A stretch of 49,541 bases of DNA from Bacteroidales bacterium (GCA_016296345.1 JAEDJL010000007.1:1-49541); one strand, 5' to 3'. Numbered from the stretch's first letter, positions 25,166 through 34,019 are shown. Notes: generated from the sequence alone by a model not told the origin. Made by a program: numbers and translations.

Positions 25166-26161
25166 ATGGCAAAGAACGAAAACCTACACAAAGCAAAAAA
25201 AGCAAAAGCAGACGAGTTTTACACCCAATTATCCGACATCGAAAACGAGTGTAAGCACTATAAAGAACACTTCAAGGGCAAAACAATACTCTGCAACTGC
25301 GATGACCCACGCGTAAGCAACTTTTTCTTTTACTTTTCTCAGAACTTTGAATACTTGGGCTTGAAAAAGCTGATTGCAACCTGCTACAAAAATCAAGACA
25401 TCAACCTTTTCAGCGAGGGAAAGACCGAAAAGGCAGTCTATATAGTCTATGAGGGAGACAAAAACGGCAATCACAAGGTTGATGAAACCGAATTGGAAAT
25501 AAAAGAACTGCAAGGCGACGGCGACTTTCGCAGCAAAGAATGTGTCGAACTGCTGAAACAAGCCGACATTGTGGTAACCAACCCTCCTTTTTCCCTATTC
25601 AGAGAATACGTTGCCCAACTTATAGAATATGACAAGAAGTTTTTGATAATAGGACATCAAAATGCAATAAAATACAAGGAGATATTCAGACTACTAAAAG
25701 AGAACAAGATTTGGTTAGGTTATGGATTTAAGGGCGGAGCTGGGCATTTCATATCCAAATATCAGGACATTGCAACAGCAGGAGACCATAGAGAGGGAAT
25801 GATACGAGTTTCGGGAGTTACTTGGTTTACTAATTTGGAACACGACAAAAGACATGAAAAACTTATTCTTTACAAAGAATACAATCCCGAGCAAAATCCA
25901 AATGAATATCCCAAGTATGAAAATTACAATGCCATAGAAGTAAGCAAGACAAAAGATATTCCGATGAATTACGATGGTGTTATGGGAGTACCTATTACCT
26001 TTATGGACAAATATAATCCGGAACAATTTGAAATAATCTGGACAACAGACAGAGGAGGCGACGGAATGCTTGAGCATCTTAAACTGCCACACTCACGTTA
26101 TGACGCTCCTGTTGTAGCAGGTAAAGGTTTGTATTCAAGAATATTCATTAAAAAGAAATAG
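25166..26161 (+). CDS. EcoRI-family adenine-specific DNA methyltransferase
   Basis: The 331-residue protein has the layout of the EcoRI-type adenine methylases: an AdoMet-binding segment with CNCDDP (43-48) in place of a classical motif I, and the catalytic NPPF (139-142) within DIVVTNPPFSLFREYV. The C-terminus holds conserved GGAGHFISKY and GVTWFTNL segments. It methylates adenine within a recognition site that cannot be read from the sequence. The gene is 9 bases upstream of a DUF262-HNH nuclease gene, and the two probably form a restriction-modification unit. Homologues also occur as orphan methylases, so the pairing is inferred from order. Confidence 0.82.
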   Translation: MAKNENLHKAKKAKADEFYTQLSDIENECKHYKEHFKGKTILCNCDDPRVSNFFFYFSQNFEYLGLKKLIATCYKNQDINLFSEGKTEKAVYIVYEGDKNGNHKVDETELEIKELQGDGDFRSKECVELLKQADIVVTNPPFSLFREYVAQLIEYDKKFLIIGHQNAIKYKEIFRLLKENKIWLGYGFKGGAGHFISKYQDIATAGDHREGMIRVSGVTWFTNLEHDKRHEKLILYKEYNPEQNPNEYPKYENYNAIEVSKTKDIPMNYDGVMGVPITFMDKYNPEQFEIIWTTDRGGDGMLEHLKLPHSRYDAPVVAGKGLYSRIFIKKK

Positions 26162-26170
26162 AAAGCAGCA

Positions 26171-27253
26171 ATGGAGATAGAATTACACAAGATTAAAATC
26201 AGAGATTTGGTCGCAGGTTATAAGGACAGCAACGAAGAGGGTGTTGTCGGTTGGAATGGAAGGCTTAATATCAGACCCAAGTATCAGAGAGAGTTTGTTT
26301 ACAAAGACAAACAGAGAGATGCGGTTATCGATACGGTAAGCAAGGAGTTTCCTTTGAACGTTATGTATTGGGTAAAGTGCGGCGAAGAAGAGTATGAGGT
26401 GCTTGACGGACAGCAAAGGACTATAAGTATCTGCCAATATATCAATGGCGACTTCTCTTTCGACATGAGGTATTTCCACAACTTGCAAGACGATGAGAAA
26501 AACAAGATTTTGGATTACGAACTCATGGTTTACTTTTGCGAAGGTACGGAGAGCGAGAAGTTGAAATGGTTTCAGACTATCAACATTGCAGGCGAAAAAC
26601 TTACCGAACAGGAAATTCGCAATGCTGTTTACTCGGGTTCGTGGGTCAGCGATGCAAAACGCTATTTCAGTAAAACGAATGCTCCGGCTTATGGCTTGGG
26701 TGGAGAATATATGAGCGGAAGTCCTATTCGCCAAGACTACCTTGAAACAGCCATTTCGTGGATTAGCAAAGGCAATATCGAGACTTATATGGGTAATCAC
26801 CAACATGACCCTAACGCAAACGAACTTTGGTTATACTTTCAGAGCGTCATTGCATGGGTAAAAGCCACTTTCCCGACATACAGAAAGGAGATGAAAGGTT
26901 TGGATTGGGGATTGTGGTACAACAAATTGAAGGATAAACCTCTTGACTCGACAAAATTGGAAGCAGAAGTAAGTCGCCTGATGCAAGATGAAGATGTTAC
27001 AAGTCGCAAAGGCATATATGAATATCTTTTATTCGGAGATGAAAGACACCTAAGCATAAGAGCATTTCGCGATAGCGATAAACGATACGCCTATGAGAGC
27101 CAATTAGGAATCTGTGTTAAGTGTGGAGAACATTTTGCTATTGAAGAAATGGAAGCAGACCACATTATACCATGGTCAAAAGGTGGAAAAACCGACAAAG
27201 ACAACTGCCAGATGCTTTGCAAACAATGCAACAGACGCAAAAGTAATAAATAA
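26171..27253 (+). CDS. DUF262-HNH endonuclease, probable restriction subunit
   Basis: The N-terminal half is a DUF262 (ParB/GmrS-like) domain with RPKYQREFVY (35-44) and the hallmark DGQQR (79-83), thought to bind or hydrolyse nucleotides. The C-terminal 50 residues are a zinc-type HNH nuclease: CVKCGEHF, EADHIIPWSKGGKTDKDN and LCKQCNRRK. It is 360 residues long, much shorter than GmrSD. Lying between an EcoRI-family methylase and a TPR gene, it is the likely nuclease of a restriction or modification-sensing system. Whether it cuts unmodified or modified DNA is not determinable from the sequence. Confidence 0.8.
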   Translation: MEIELHKIKIRDLVAGYKDSNEEGVVGWNGRLNIRPKYQREFVYKDKQRDAVIDTVSKEFPLNVMYWVKCGEEEYEVLDGQQRTISICQYINGDFSFDMRYFHNLQDDEKNKILDYELMVYFCEGTESEKLKWFQTINIAGEKLTEQEIRNAVYSGSWVSDAKRYFSKTNAPAYGLGGEYMSGSPIRQDYLETAISWISKGNIETYMGNHQHDPNANELWLYFQSVIAWVKATFPTYRKEMKGLDWGLWYNKLKDKPLDSTKLEAEVSRLMQDEDVTSRKGIYEYLLFGDERHLSIRAFRDSDKRYAYESQLGICVKCGEHFAIEEMEADHIIPWSKGGKTDKDNCQMLCKQCNRRKSNK

Positions 27254-27264
27254 AAAGAAGTAAT

Positions 27265-27741
27265 ATGGAAGAGAACGAGGAATTGTTAGAACAAGCAGAG
27301 AGCCTTAGTAAAGATATAATTCACATAAAGTATATTGAAGAAAACTATGAACAGGCATTGGATATTGAACTCAAATGTTTGGAAAACTATTTGAAAGTTT
27401 ACGGAAAATATCACAAGAAAGTATTGCGTGTACACGAGGAATTATTTGTCACTTATGCTTTTTTGAATAATACAACTCAAGGCTTGGTTCACGAAAAAGA
27501 AGCAATAGAGATTTCTGAAAAGGTTTTCGGAGAAGACCATATGCACACTGCAAATCTGTATAGTGGGTTCGGTCAATGCACTTGTTGTCGAGGAAACATT
27601 GAAGAGGGAATTGAGTACTTAAAGAAAGGATTTGCAATTATAGAAAAAGAATTAGGAGAAGAGCATAAGAAGACTAAAAGACTGAAAAGCCTTATTGAAA
27701 GAGCGGAAAAAGGAGAAGAAATCAATTGGTGTAAAGAATAA
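27265..27741 (+). CDS. Tetratricopeptide repeat protein, third gene of the methylase-nuclease unit
   Basis: This 158-residue helical protein has about three TPR-like repeats of the kinesin-light-chain type: YEQALDIELKCLENYLKVYG, GLVHEKEAIEISEKVFGEDH and EEGIEYLKKGFAIIEKELGE, each with the G-x-x-H step between helices. It has no signal peptide. It starts 11 bases after the HNH gene and precedes the common terminator, so it belongs to the same transcript. TPR proteins scaffold complexes; a regulatory or docking role for the nuclease is a guess. It could also be an unrelated passenger. Confidence 0.65.
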   Translation: MEENEELLEQAESLSKDIIHIKYIEENYEQALDIELKCLENYLKVYGKYHKKVLRVHEELFVTYAFLNNTTQGLVHEKEAIEISEKVFGEDHMHTANLYSGFGQCTCCRGNIEEGIEYLKKGFAIIEKELGEEHKKTKRLKSLIERAEKGEEINWCKE

Positions 27742-27762
27742 AACGACAGGTTATCATCTCTG

Positions 27763-27815
27763 AAAACATAGTTACCCAATTCATGCGAGTGAACCGAGTA
27801 ACTATGTTTTTTCTT
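27763..27815 (+). terminator. Terminator of the methylase-HNH-TPR unit
   Basis: A perfect 13-bp stem (27763-27775 AAAACATAGTTAC with 27798-27810) with a 22-base loop is followed by TTCTTT. The stem begins and ends in A4/T4, so it could work in both directions. The following stretch to 27960 holds nothing recognisable. Confidence 0.75.
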
Positions 27816-27966
27816 TGCTCAATCCGTCAAATCCTTTTGGTATTTCATTTTTATCTGTTGGCGTAAGAGAAAAACGGATTGGCTACTACCGAAAATGCTT
27901 TGGCAGATTGGTGAAGTGGTTTGATAATTAACTAAAACAGATTGGCAACTCCGGGAAGCTAAATAA

Positions 27967-28001
27967 AAAAAGAAGCAACCATTTTCGTAGTCGCTTCTTT
28001 T
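27967..28001 (-). terminator. tRNA-Val terminator
   Basis: On the minus strand AAAAGAAGCGAC pairs with GTTGCTTCTTTT across a loop of about 10 bases and runs into T7. It lies just 3' of the tRNA. Confidence 0.7.
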
Positions 28002-28006
28002 GTTTG

Positions 28007-28081
28007 TGGGAGTACAAGGATTCGAACCTAGGACCCTCTGCTTGTAAGGCAGATGCTCTAAACCAGCTGAGCTATACTCCC
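28007..28081 (-). tRNA. tRNA-Val (anticodon UAC)
   Basis: The minus strand begins GGGAGTATAGCTCAG and folds as a cloverleaf: acceptor GGGAGUA/UACUCCC, D-stem GCUC/GAGC, anticodon stem UCUGC/GCAGA with loop CUUACAA (anticodon UAC, valine), and T-arm with UUCGAAU. The discriminator is A and CCA is not encoded. One U-U mismatch is present in the T-stem. Length is 75 bases. Confidence 0.93.
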
Positions 28082-28153
28082 TCTCAAAGTTTGGAACTAT
28101 CGTCTCTCTTCTCTCATCTCACCGCTCCTGTGTTCCTCCCTTGTTTGCGTTTG

Positions 28154-28185
28154 CAAAGATACAGCCTTTTTTTGAACCTGCCAAA
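28154..28185 (-). promoter_or_regulatory. tRNA-Val promoter
   Basis: TTTG (28185..28182), then exactly 20 bases, then TATCTTTG (28161..28154), a full match to the Bacteroidota consensus. Transcription would start near 28148, about 65 bases before the mature tRNA. Confidence 0.7.
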
Positions 28186-28210
28186 TTTTTTGGCAACTTT
28201 TTCTGCATTT

Positions 28211-29536
28211 TTATATCTGCACGCCGTATTTTTGGGTTGAAATTTGCCCGTTTTCATAGGCTTTTTCGCCATTCAGATAGGTCGCAACTATCTTGTTATC
28301 AAACGTTTCACCCTCAAAAGGCGACCATGCACATTTGGAGAACAAATTTTCCTTTGAAATTGTCGTTTTTTTGTCGGGATTTATCAGCACAAAGTCGGCA
28401 AAACAGCCTTTTTTGATGTATCCCCTATCCTTAATTTGGAATAAATCGGCAGGATTGTGTGCCATTTTTTGCACTATTTGAGGCAAAGTTATCTCGTTTT
28501 GCTTTGCCAACTGCAACATAACAAGCAAGGAATGTTGAAGCGTAGGTATTCCCGAGGGAGCTTCAAAGTAGGGCTTTTGTTTTTCTTCCCATGTGTGGGG
28601 AGCGTGGTCGGTTGCAATGATGTCTATCTTGTCTGTTCTGAGAGCTTCCCTCAGGGCGTCTCTGTCTTGGCGTGTCTTTACGCTCGGATTGCACTTTATA
28701 AGGTTGCCATAGTGAGCAAAATCCTCATCGCAAAACCACAGATGTACGGGTGAGACTTCGCAGGTGATGTGTTTGTGCTTCATGTCGCCTTGGTCAAAGA
28801 GCGAGAGTTCTTCTTTGGTCGAAAGATGTGCCACATGAAGGTGCGTCGAGTGCTTTCGTGCCATCTGTACTGCAAAAGAGGTGCTTTGGAAGCAGGCTTG
28901 CTTTGAGCGAATGAGCGGATGGAGACTTGCAGTTGCCCTGCTGCCATATTCGCTTTTGTATTGTGCAAGGTTTTGTCTTATTATGGTTTCGTCTTCGCAG
29001 TGTGCCGAGATGATTTTGTCGCCAATCGAGAAGAGTTTTTCCAAACTCTGTTCGCTGTTTACGAGCATATTGCCTGTTGAAGAGCCGAGAAAGAGTTTCA
29101 ATCCGCAACACTCTTGTCTCGAAACTTCCTTTGCCTGCTCGCAGTTGTCGTTTGTCAAACCAAAATAGAAGCCATAGTTGCAGTACATCTTCTCTTTGGC
29201 AAGCGAGAGCTTCTCTCTGAGGTGTTCGATAGTTGTGGTTGCAGGATTGGTGTTTGGCATTTCCAACACTGTTGTAACTCCTCCGGCAAGTGCTGCACGG
29301 CTTTCGCTTTCCATGTCTGCCTTATATTCCATTCCGGGCTGACGAAAATGGACGTGAACGTCAATAATTCCGGGCAGAAGCAACAATCCGCTGCAATCAA
29401 TCGTCTCTATACCAAAAGGCAAATCGGATAAAGGCTCCGTGCTTACTGCCTCTATCCGATTTGATTTTGTCAATACGTTTGCGTATTGAGCTTTGCCTTG
29501 ATTGACTACCAAGGCGTTTGCAAAATATCTGTACAT
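28211..29536 (-). CDS. pyrC: Dihydroorotase
   Basis: The 441-residue amidohydrolase has the metal-binding DVHVHFRQPGMEYKAD motif near residue 60, a KLFLGSSTGNM segment with the lysine that is usually carbamylated, the SAHCEDE and HVAHLST histidines, and the IATDHAPHTWEEK catalytic aspartate region. It cyclises carbamoyl-aspartate to dihydroorotate in pyrimidine synthesis. Its start codon overlaps the stop of the zinc-ribbon gene (TAATG), so translation is probably coupled. It is the last gene of a four-gene run on the minus strand. Confidence 0.92.
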   Translation of the reverse strand: MYRYFANALVVNQGKAQYANVLTKSNRIEAVSTEPLSDLPFGIETIDCSGLLLLPGIIDVHVHFRQPGMEYKADMESESRAALAGGVTTVLEMPNTNPATTTIEHLREKLSLAKEKMYCNYGFYFGLTNDNCEQAKEVSRQECCGLKLFLGSSTGNMLVNSEQSLEKLFSIGDKIISAHCEDETIIRQNLAQYKSEYGSRATASLHPLIRSKQACFQSTSFAVQMARKHSTHLHVAHLSTKEELSLFDQGDMKHKHITCEVSPVHLWFCDEDFAHYGNLIKCNPSVKTRQDRDALREALRTDKIDIIATDHAPHTWEEKQKPYFEAPSGIPTLQHSLLVMLQLAKQNEITLPQIVQKMAHNPADLFQIKDRGYIKKGCFADFVLINPDKKTTISKENLFSKCAWSPFEGETFDNKIVATYLNGEKAYENGQISTQKYGVQI

Positions 29537-30348
29537 TATTCTTTTGATAGTTCGTCTTCAACTTCTGCAGCTATGGTTTGATCGACCAAAATCCTGCCGC
29601 AGTATTCGCAAACGATGATTTTCTTGTGCATTTGTATGTCCATTTGGCGTTGATGTGGGATTTTGTTGAAGCAACCGCCGCAAGCATCTCTATCGACGGT
29701 AACTACAGCCAAACCATTTCTCGCATTGGAACGTATTCTCTTGAATGCAGTGAGGTATCTCTCCTCTATGAGTTTCTCATTCTCCTCTGCCTTTGCCAAA
29801 AGCTGCTTTTCCTTCTCTTCTGTCTCCCTTATAATCTCGTCAAGCTCCGACTTCTTAACTTCTAAGTCCTTTACCTTATCCTCATACACCTCTGTATATT
29901 TCTCAATCTCCGCTTTGTAATTCTCGATGTTGGCTTTGTACTCTCTGATTTTCTTTTCGCAAAGCTGCTTCTCCAAATCCTGAAACTCTATCTCCTTTGC
30001 AAGAGATTCATACTCGCGATTGTTTCTCACGTTGTTCTGTTGGTCGGTGTATTTGGCAATAAGGGTGTCGCATTCCTGCATTTTCAACTTCTTTTCCTCT
30101 ATCATGGATTCGCAAGAAGCTATTTCGTCTTTGAACTTGCCTATTCTGGTTTTCAAACCTTCGGTTTCGTCCTCCAAGTCTTGAACTTCCAACGGCAGTT
30201 CTCCTCGTATTATTCTGATTTTGTCAATTTGTGAATCGATTTGTTGCAGTCTGTAAAGGGCAATCAATCGTTTTTCTACCGCCAAGTCCGCCTCTTCGTT
30301 TTTGACTACGGGCTTTGGGGCTTCTGTTTCTTTCACTTTCTTTGCCAT
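29536..30348 (-). CDS. Coiled-coil protein with C4 zinc ribbon
   Basis: The 270-residue protein is a long coiled coil from about 25 to 200 (runs such as EKQLCEKKIREYKANIENYK), followed by a C-terminal zinc ribbon with CGGCFNKIP and CEYCGRILV. The family is widespread in Bacteroidota and related to chlamydial CdsZ-type proteins; its function is not well established, with suggested roles in nucleic acid or secretion chaperoning. It sits between a Nif3-like gene and pyrC, an arrangement common in this phylum. The stop overlaps the pyrC start by one base. Confidence 0.75.
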   Translation of the reverse strand: MAKKVKETEAPKPVVKNEEADLAVEKRLIALYRLQQIDSQIDKIRIIRGELPLEVQDLEDETEGLKTRIGKFKDEIASCESMIEEKKLKMQECDTLIAKYTDQQNNVRNNREYESLAKEIEFQDLEKQLCEKKIREYKANIENYKAEIEKYTEVYEDKVKDLEVKKSELDEIIRETEEKEKQLLAKAEENEKLIEERYLTAFKRIRSNARNGLAVVTVDRDACGGCFNKIPHQRQMDIQMHKKIIVCEYCGRILVDQTIAAEVEDELSKE

Positions 30349-30381
30349 ATCTATGTTTTTGTTTTTATTAAATCCTATTGT

Positions 30382-31173
30382 TCAGAGACTTTTTACCCGA
30401 TTGGGCAAATCATCGCAAAATAAGGGTACAAAATTACAAAAGTTTTTTGATATGATTGAAACAATGTGCTGTTTTATTAGGGCTTCGCTTTCAAAATGTC
30501 CTATATCTGCAAGTACAATCCTGCCTTCGGCATCGAGGAAATCGTGATATTTCAAATCTCCCGTAAGGTAACAGTCTGCTCCTTTTTCGATTGCAAGAGA
30601 TATAAACTCGCTTCCGCTTCCCGAACAGAGAGCTACGCTTTTTATCTGCTCTTTTCTGCCCTCCACATACCTTATATATGGATTGGAAAGAGCGTCTTTG
30701 ACTTTCAAAAGGAAGGTCTCTGTTTCCAAAGGCTCGGGTAGAAAACCCATTCCGCCAATTCCGAAATATCTCGGGTCGGATTGCAGAGCATTAAACGGCT
30801 CAAAGTTCTCCAAACCTATGGTTTTGGCAAGCAGAGTGTTCGCTCCGTCTTTTGCCGCATCAAGATTGGTGTGAGAAGAATAGAGACTTATATTGTTGGC
30901 AAGGGCTTTGAGAACGGTTTTTGCAACATTGTTTTGAGGCAAAAGGCTCTTCAAACCTCGAAAGACCAAGGGGTGATGTGATATAATGAGGTTGCAACCC
31001 CTCTCTATGGCTTTGTCGATAACTTGTTCGCTCACGTCCAAGCACACAAACACGCCCTTGCAAACCTCATCTTTGCTTCCGCAAAAAAGACCTGCATTGT
31101 CATAATGCTCTTGGAACGAAAGCGGTGCAATAGTTTCAAGAAGGTCTGTAATATCTCCTATTTTTATTTCCAT
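30382..31173 (-). CDS. Nif3-like dinuclear metal centre protein
   Basis: The 263-residue product belongs to the Nif3/YbgI/DUF34 family. Key segments are LIISHHPLVFRGLKSL with two metal-binding histidines, SSHTNLDAA, and the C-terminal DLKYHDFLDAEG and ADIGHFESE with further ligands. It is the short form, lacking the PII-like insertion found in many Bacteroidota members of about 365 residues. The family forms toroidal hexamers, and its proposed GTP cyclohydrolase-like activity remains unconfirmed. The zinc-ribbon gene follows after 33 bases. Confidence 0.85.
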   Translation of the reverse strand: MEIKIGDITDLLETIAPLSFQEHYDNAGLFCGSKDEVCKGVFVCLDVSEQVIDKAIERGCNLIISHHPLVFRGLKSLLPQNNVAKTVLKALANNISLYSSHTNLDAAKDGANTLLAKTIGLENFEPFNALQSDPRYFGIGGMGFLPEPLETETFLLKVKDALSNPYIRYVEGRKEQIKSVALCSGSGSEFISLAIEKGADCYLTGDLKYHDFLDAEGRIVLADIGHFESEALIKQHIVSIISKNFCNFVPLFCDDLPNRVKSL

Positions 31174-31189
31174 ATTCTCTCAAACGCTT

Positions 31190-32032
31190 CTATGGATTCA
31201 CTGTTCTAAATCCTCTCGGTTCTGCTATTTCTATCGAGATTTCTCTTCCTATTGCAGGGTGTCGGAAAGATATTCCGTTCATACATATCTTTGAGAAATT
31301 GTTTGCCATTGCTGTTCTGTCAAAGTCGCAATCTGCCACAATAGGATTGCCGATTTCGTTAAAAAAAGCTCTGCAATCTTGCATCGTTCCCTCGCTCTGC
31401 CGCACTTCAAGCACCGAAAGGCTTTCGTCTTTGAGGCTTATCTGCTCTGCCAAGCGGTACTTCAAGCTCACAACCCTGCCACTGCCTTTGAGAATATAGT
31501 TGTTGAAGCGTCCGTTATTCCCTTTGAGTAAATCGTTTCTTACAATGCAGACATATTGTTTTGTTATTTTGTTCCACATTGCCGATACGGCTGCGGCAGA
31601 ACGCTTGTCCCTTGCAAGAACACACAATCCCGAGTCATAATCTCCCACTTGGCACACCGGAAACACCGACTGACCATCACCATATTTGCGTTTCAAGTAT
31701 GATTTTGTCATGCTGCAAACCGTCTTTCCTTTGTAAGAGACTTCCGAAATAAACTTTACTCCGCACGACTTGTTCACCACAATCAGGTTTCTGTCCTCAA
31801 AAATAATCGGAAGGTCGGTTTTCTGTTTTGATACGCCCTTTCCTCCCGAATACTTTGTGTATTCGATGCTTTCACCCTTCCTTATGAGCATTTCCAAGCT
31901 CTTTACGGTCGCTCCTTTGTAGCTTATGCAACCATACATTATCATTTTCTTCAACTTGGTAACAGAAGTTTCGGGAAATGTTGTCCCAAGCAATTTCAAC
32001 AAGTTACAGTCTTCTTTTGCCGTTATCTTCAT
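31190..32032 (-). CDS. RluA-like pseudouridine synthase homologue with altered active site
   Basis: Overall layout is that of RluA-family enzymes: an N-terminal S4-like segment (TKLKKMIMYGCISYKGATVK), then IIFEDRNLIVVNKSCGV and a C-terminal NEIGNPIVADCDFD. The catalytic loop that is normally HRLDxxTSG reads QVGDYDSG here, so the aspartate remains but His, Arg and Leu are replaced and one residue is missing. It may be inactive as a synthase or act differently. I start it at the ATG at 32032; the longer frame needs a TTG overlapping a possible -7 box (32061..32054). It is the first gene of the run ending in pyrC and divergent from gldA. Confidence 0.7.
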   Translation of the reverse strand: MKITAKEDCNLLKLLGTTFPETSVTKLKKMIMYGCISYKGATVKSLEMLIRKGESIEYTKYSGGKGVSKQKTDLPIIFEDRNLIVVNKSCGVKFISEVSYKGKTVCSMTKSYLKRKYGDGQSVFPVCQVGDYDSGLCVLARDKRSAAAVSAMWNKITKQYVCIVRNDLLKGNNGRFNNYILKGSGRVVSLKYRLAEQISLKDESLSVLEVRQSEGTMQDCRAFFNEIGNPIVADCDFDRTAMANNFSKICMNGISFRHPAIGREISIEIAEPRGFRTVNP

Positions 32033-32106
32033 ATTTTTCTGTTTATCAACCTGCAAAAATACGTTTTTTTTGAGTAACTTCGCACCATTAAACCAATGAT
32101 ATTGCT

Positions 32107-32817
32107 ATGTCAATTATTGTAAACGACCTTACAAAGGTATATGGAAAGCAAAAAGCCTTGGACAATGTCTCTTTGTCCATTGGAGATGGTGAGATTGTGG
32201 GATTGCTCGGACCAAATGGTGCAGGCAAATCGACAATGATGAAGATACTGACCTGTTTTATTCCTCCTACTTCGGGTGAAGCGAAGGTATGCGGCTATGA
32301 TATTTTCGATAATCCGATGGAGATAAAGAAATCGGTGGGCTATCTGAGCGAACAAAATCCTCTATATATGGATATGTATGTCAGAGAGTTCCTTTTGTTT
32401 GTGGCAGGAGTGCATAAGATAGAGCGAAAACTCCGCAGAGACAGAGTGGAAGAAATAATCAGCCTTACAGGTCTTGAAAAAGAAGCAAACAAAAAGATAG
32501 AAGCTCTGAGCAAAGGCTACAAACAGCGAGTTGGCATAGCACAAGCGTTGATACACGACCCCAAAGTACTCATTCTTGACGAACCTACAACAGGATTAGA
32601 CCCCAACCAACTTGTGGAAATACGAAACCTCATCAAACAGATTGGCAAAACCAAAACAATACTTCTTTCAACCCACATAATGCAAGAAGTAGAAGCGGTA
32701 TGTTCGCGAGTAATCATCATCAACAACGGACGATTGGTTGCCGATGATGAGACCAAACACCTTGCAGAAGGCGGCAGTTTGGAAAAGACATTCAGGGAAA
32801 TAACTGCAAACATCTGA
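32107..32817 (+). CDS. gldA: ABC transporter ATP-binding protein, GldA-like
   Basis: The 236-residue ATPase has Walker A GPNGAGKST, signature EALSKGYKQRVGIAQAL, Walker B VLILDEPTTGLDP and the H-loop STHIMQEVEA. The signature beginning LSKGYKQR is typical of the GldA/NatA-type subgroup. In Flavobacterium GldA works with GldF and GldG in an ABC exporter linked to gliding. No gldF or gldG lies in this window, so the partner permeases are encoded elsewhere or the role differs. The stop overlaps the start of the SGNH hydrolase gene (TGATG), implying translational coupling with it. Confidence 0.7.
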   Translation: MSIIVNDLTKVYGKQKALDNVSLSIGDGEIVGLLGPNGAGKSTMMKILTCFIPPTSGEAKVCGYDIFDNPMEIKKSVGYLSEQNPLYMDMYVREFLLFVAGVHKIERKLRRDRVEEIISLTGLEKEANKKIEALSKGYKQRVGIAQALIHDPKVLILDEPTTGLDPNQLVEIRNLIKQIGKTKTILLSTHIMQEVEAVCSRVIIINNGRLVADDETKHLAEGGSLEKTFREITANI

Positions 32818-34016
32818 TGAATCGGTTGCAGCTTGTTTTGCTTTTCCTTTTTGCAATCGCACCACTTACAAGCACTGCTCAACCAAAAGAGTTGAAGCAG
32901 TACTCGTTTATCGACTACAAAGCAAACAAAATAGACTACTACGGCAGCTCTTTCAACTCTTTCAAAAAGCTATACAACAAATTTGTATCTCCAATCAAGA
33001 AAGGCAAAGGGCAGGTGCATATACTGCATATTGGAGACTCTCACCTGCAAGCCGACTTTTTCAGCGGAAGAGCAAGAGCCGACTTTCAAACAATACTTCC
33101 CGGGCTGCAAGCATCAAGAGGCATGGTAAGTCCATACACAAACGGCTGTCCCGACAGCTACAAACTCTCTTACAGTCCGCAGTGGAAGCACCACAACATA
33201 CTCTCAAACACCCCCCGACACAACACTTTCTTTGCCAATACCGTAAGCACCGACGCCCAAAGTGCCGAAATCACCATAGAAGTAAACAATCGCAACCCTG
33301 TGAAATACGACTTCAACGACCTGAGAATTTATCATTCTCCTCTGAAAGACGGCGACGAAATAAGCATAGACTATCCCTCATATACCAAACGGCACAACGA
33401 AAACGGCTATACCCTTTTTTCGCTCAACGGCTACACAGACAAAATCACCATAAGAGTAAACAAATCGAGCAATGACACGTTGTACATCTATGGATTTTAC
33501 TTTGACAGCGGCGATGCGGGAGTTGTATATAATGCAACCGGAGTAAACTCTGCCGAAGCCCGACACTACATCAACACCGACAACGATGCAATACTCAAAA
33601 CACTGCATTTGGACTTGATTATAATAAGTCTCGGCACAAACGATTGCTACGAACCCGGCGGAGTAAAGACCTTTGAACAAAATATGGAAACCCTGATAAC
33701 AAAAATAAGAACAGAGCTGCCCGAAGTGGCAATCCTTCTGACCACACCTTCCGACTGTTGGTACAAACGCAAACAAATAAACCAAAATATGCAACAAGCC
33801 TGCGAGCAAATCAAAAAAGTAGCACAAAAAACCAACTGTGCAGTATGGGATTGGTACAGCATAATGGGCAAAAAGGGCTCTTCGACAAAGTGGGAACAAG
33901 AAAAACTAATGCAAAAAGATAAAGTACATCTGACACTCTCAGGTTATTATTTACAAGGAGATATGATGTACAACGCACTATGGGAAGAGATAGAAAAGTC
34001 CATTTTCATGCGATAA
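32817..34016 (+). CDS. Secreted SGNH/GDSL-family hydrolase
   Basis: A signal peptide is clear (MNRLQLVLLFLFAIAPLTST, cleavage near AQ). The SGNH blocks are ILHIGDSHLQADFF (catalytic Ser), IISLGTNDCYE (block III Asn) and KVHLTLSGYY with the Asp-x-x-His pair near the C-terminus. Length is 399 residues. Such periplasmic enzymes act as acetylesterases or acetyltransferases on glycans and usually partner an MBOAT protein; the window's MBOAT is about 8 kb away. Translation is coupled to the upstream ABC ATPase by a one-base overlap, a partnership whose meaning is unclear. Confidence 0.8.
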   Translation: MNRLQLVLLFLFAIAPLTSTAQPKELKQYSFIDYKANKIDYYGSSFNSFKKLYNKFVSPIKKGKGQVHILHIGDSHLQADFFSGRARADFQTILPGLQASRGMVSPYTNGCPDSYKLSYSPQWKHHNILSNTPRHNTFFANTVSTDAQSAEITIEVNNRNPVKYDFNDLRIYHSPLKDGDEISIDYPSYTKRHNENGYTLFSLNGYTDKITIRVNKSSNDTLYIYGFYFDSGDAGVVYNATGVNSAEARHYINTDNDAILKTLHLDLIIISLGTNDCYEPGGVKTFEQNMETLITKIRTELPEVAILLTTPSDCWYKRKQINQNMQQACEQIKKVAQKTNCAVWDWYSIMGKKGSSTKWEQEKLMQKDKVHLTLSGYYLQGDMMYNALWEEIEKSIFMR

Positions 34017-34019
34017 AGT

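Noticed and set aside
28004..28240. 78-residue plus-strand open frame
   Set aside because: It covers the tRNA-Val gene in antisense and the start of an untranslated region.
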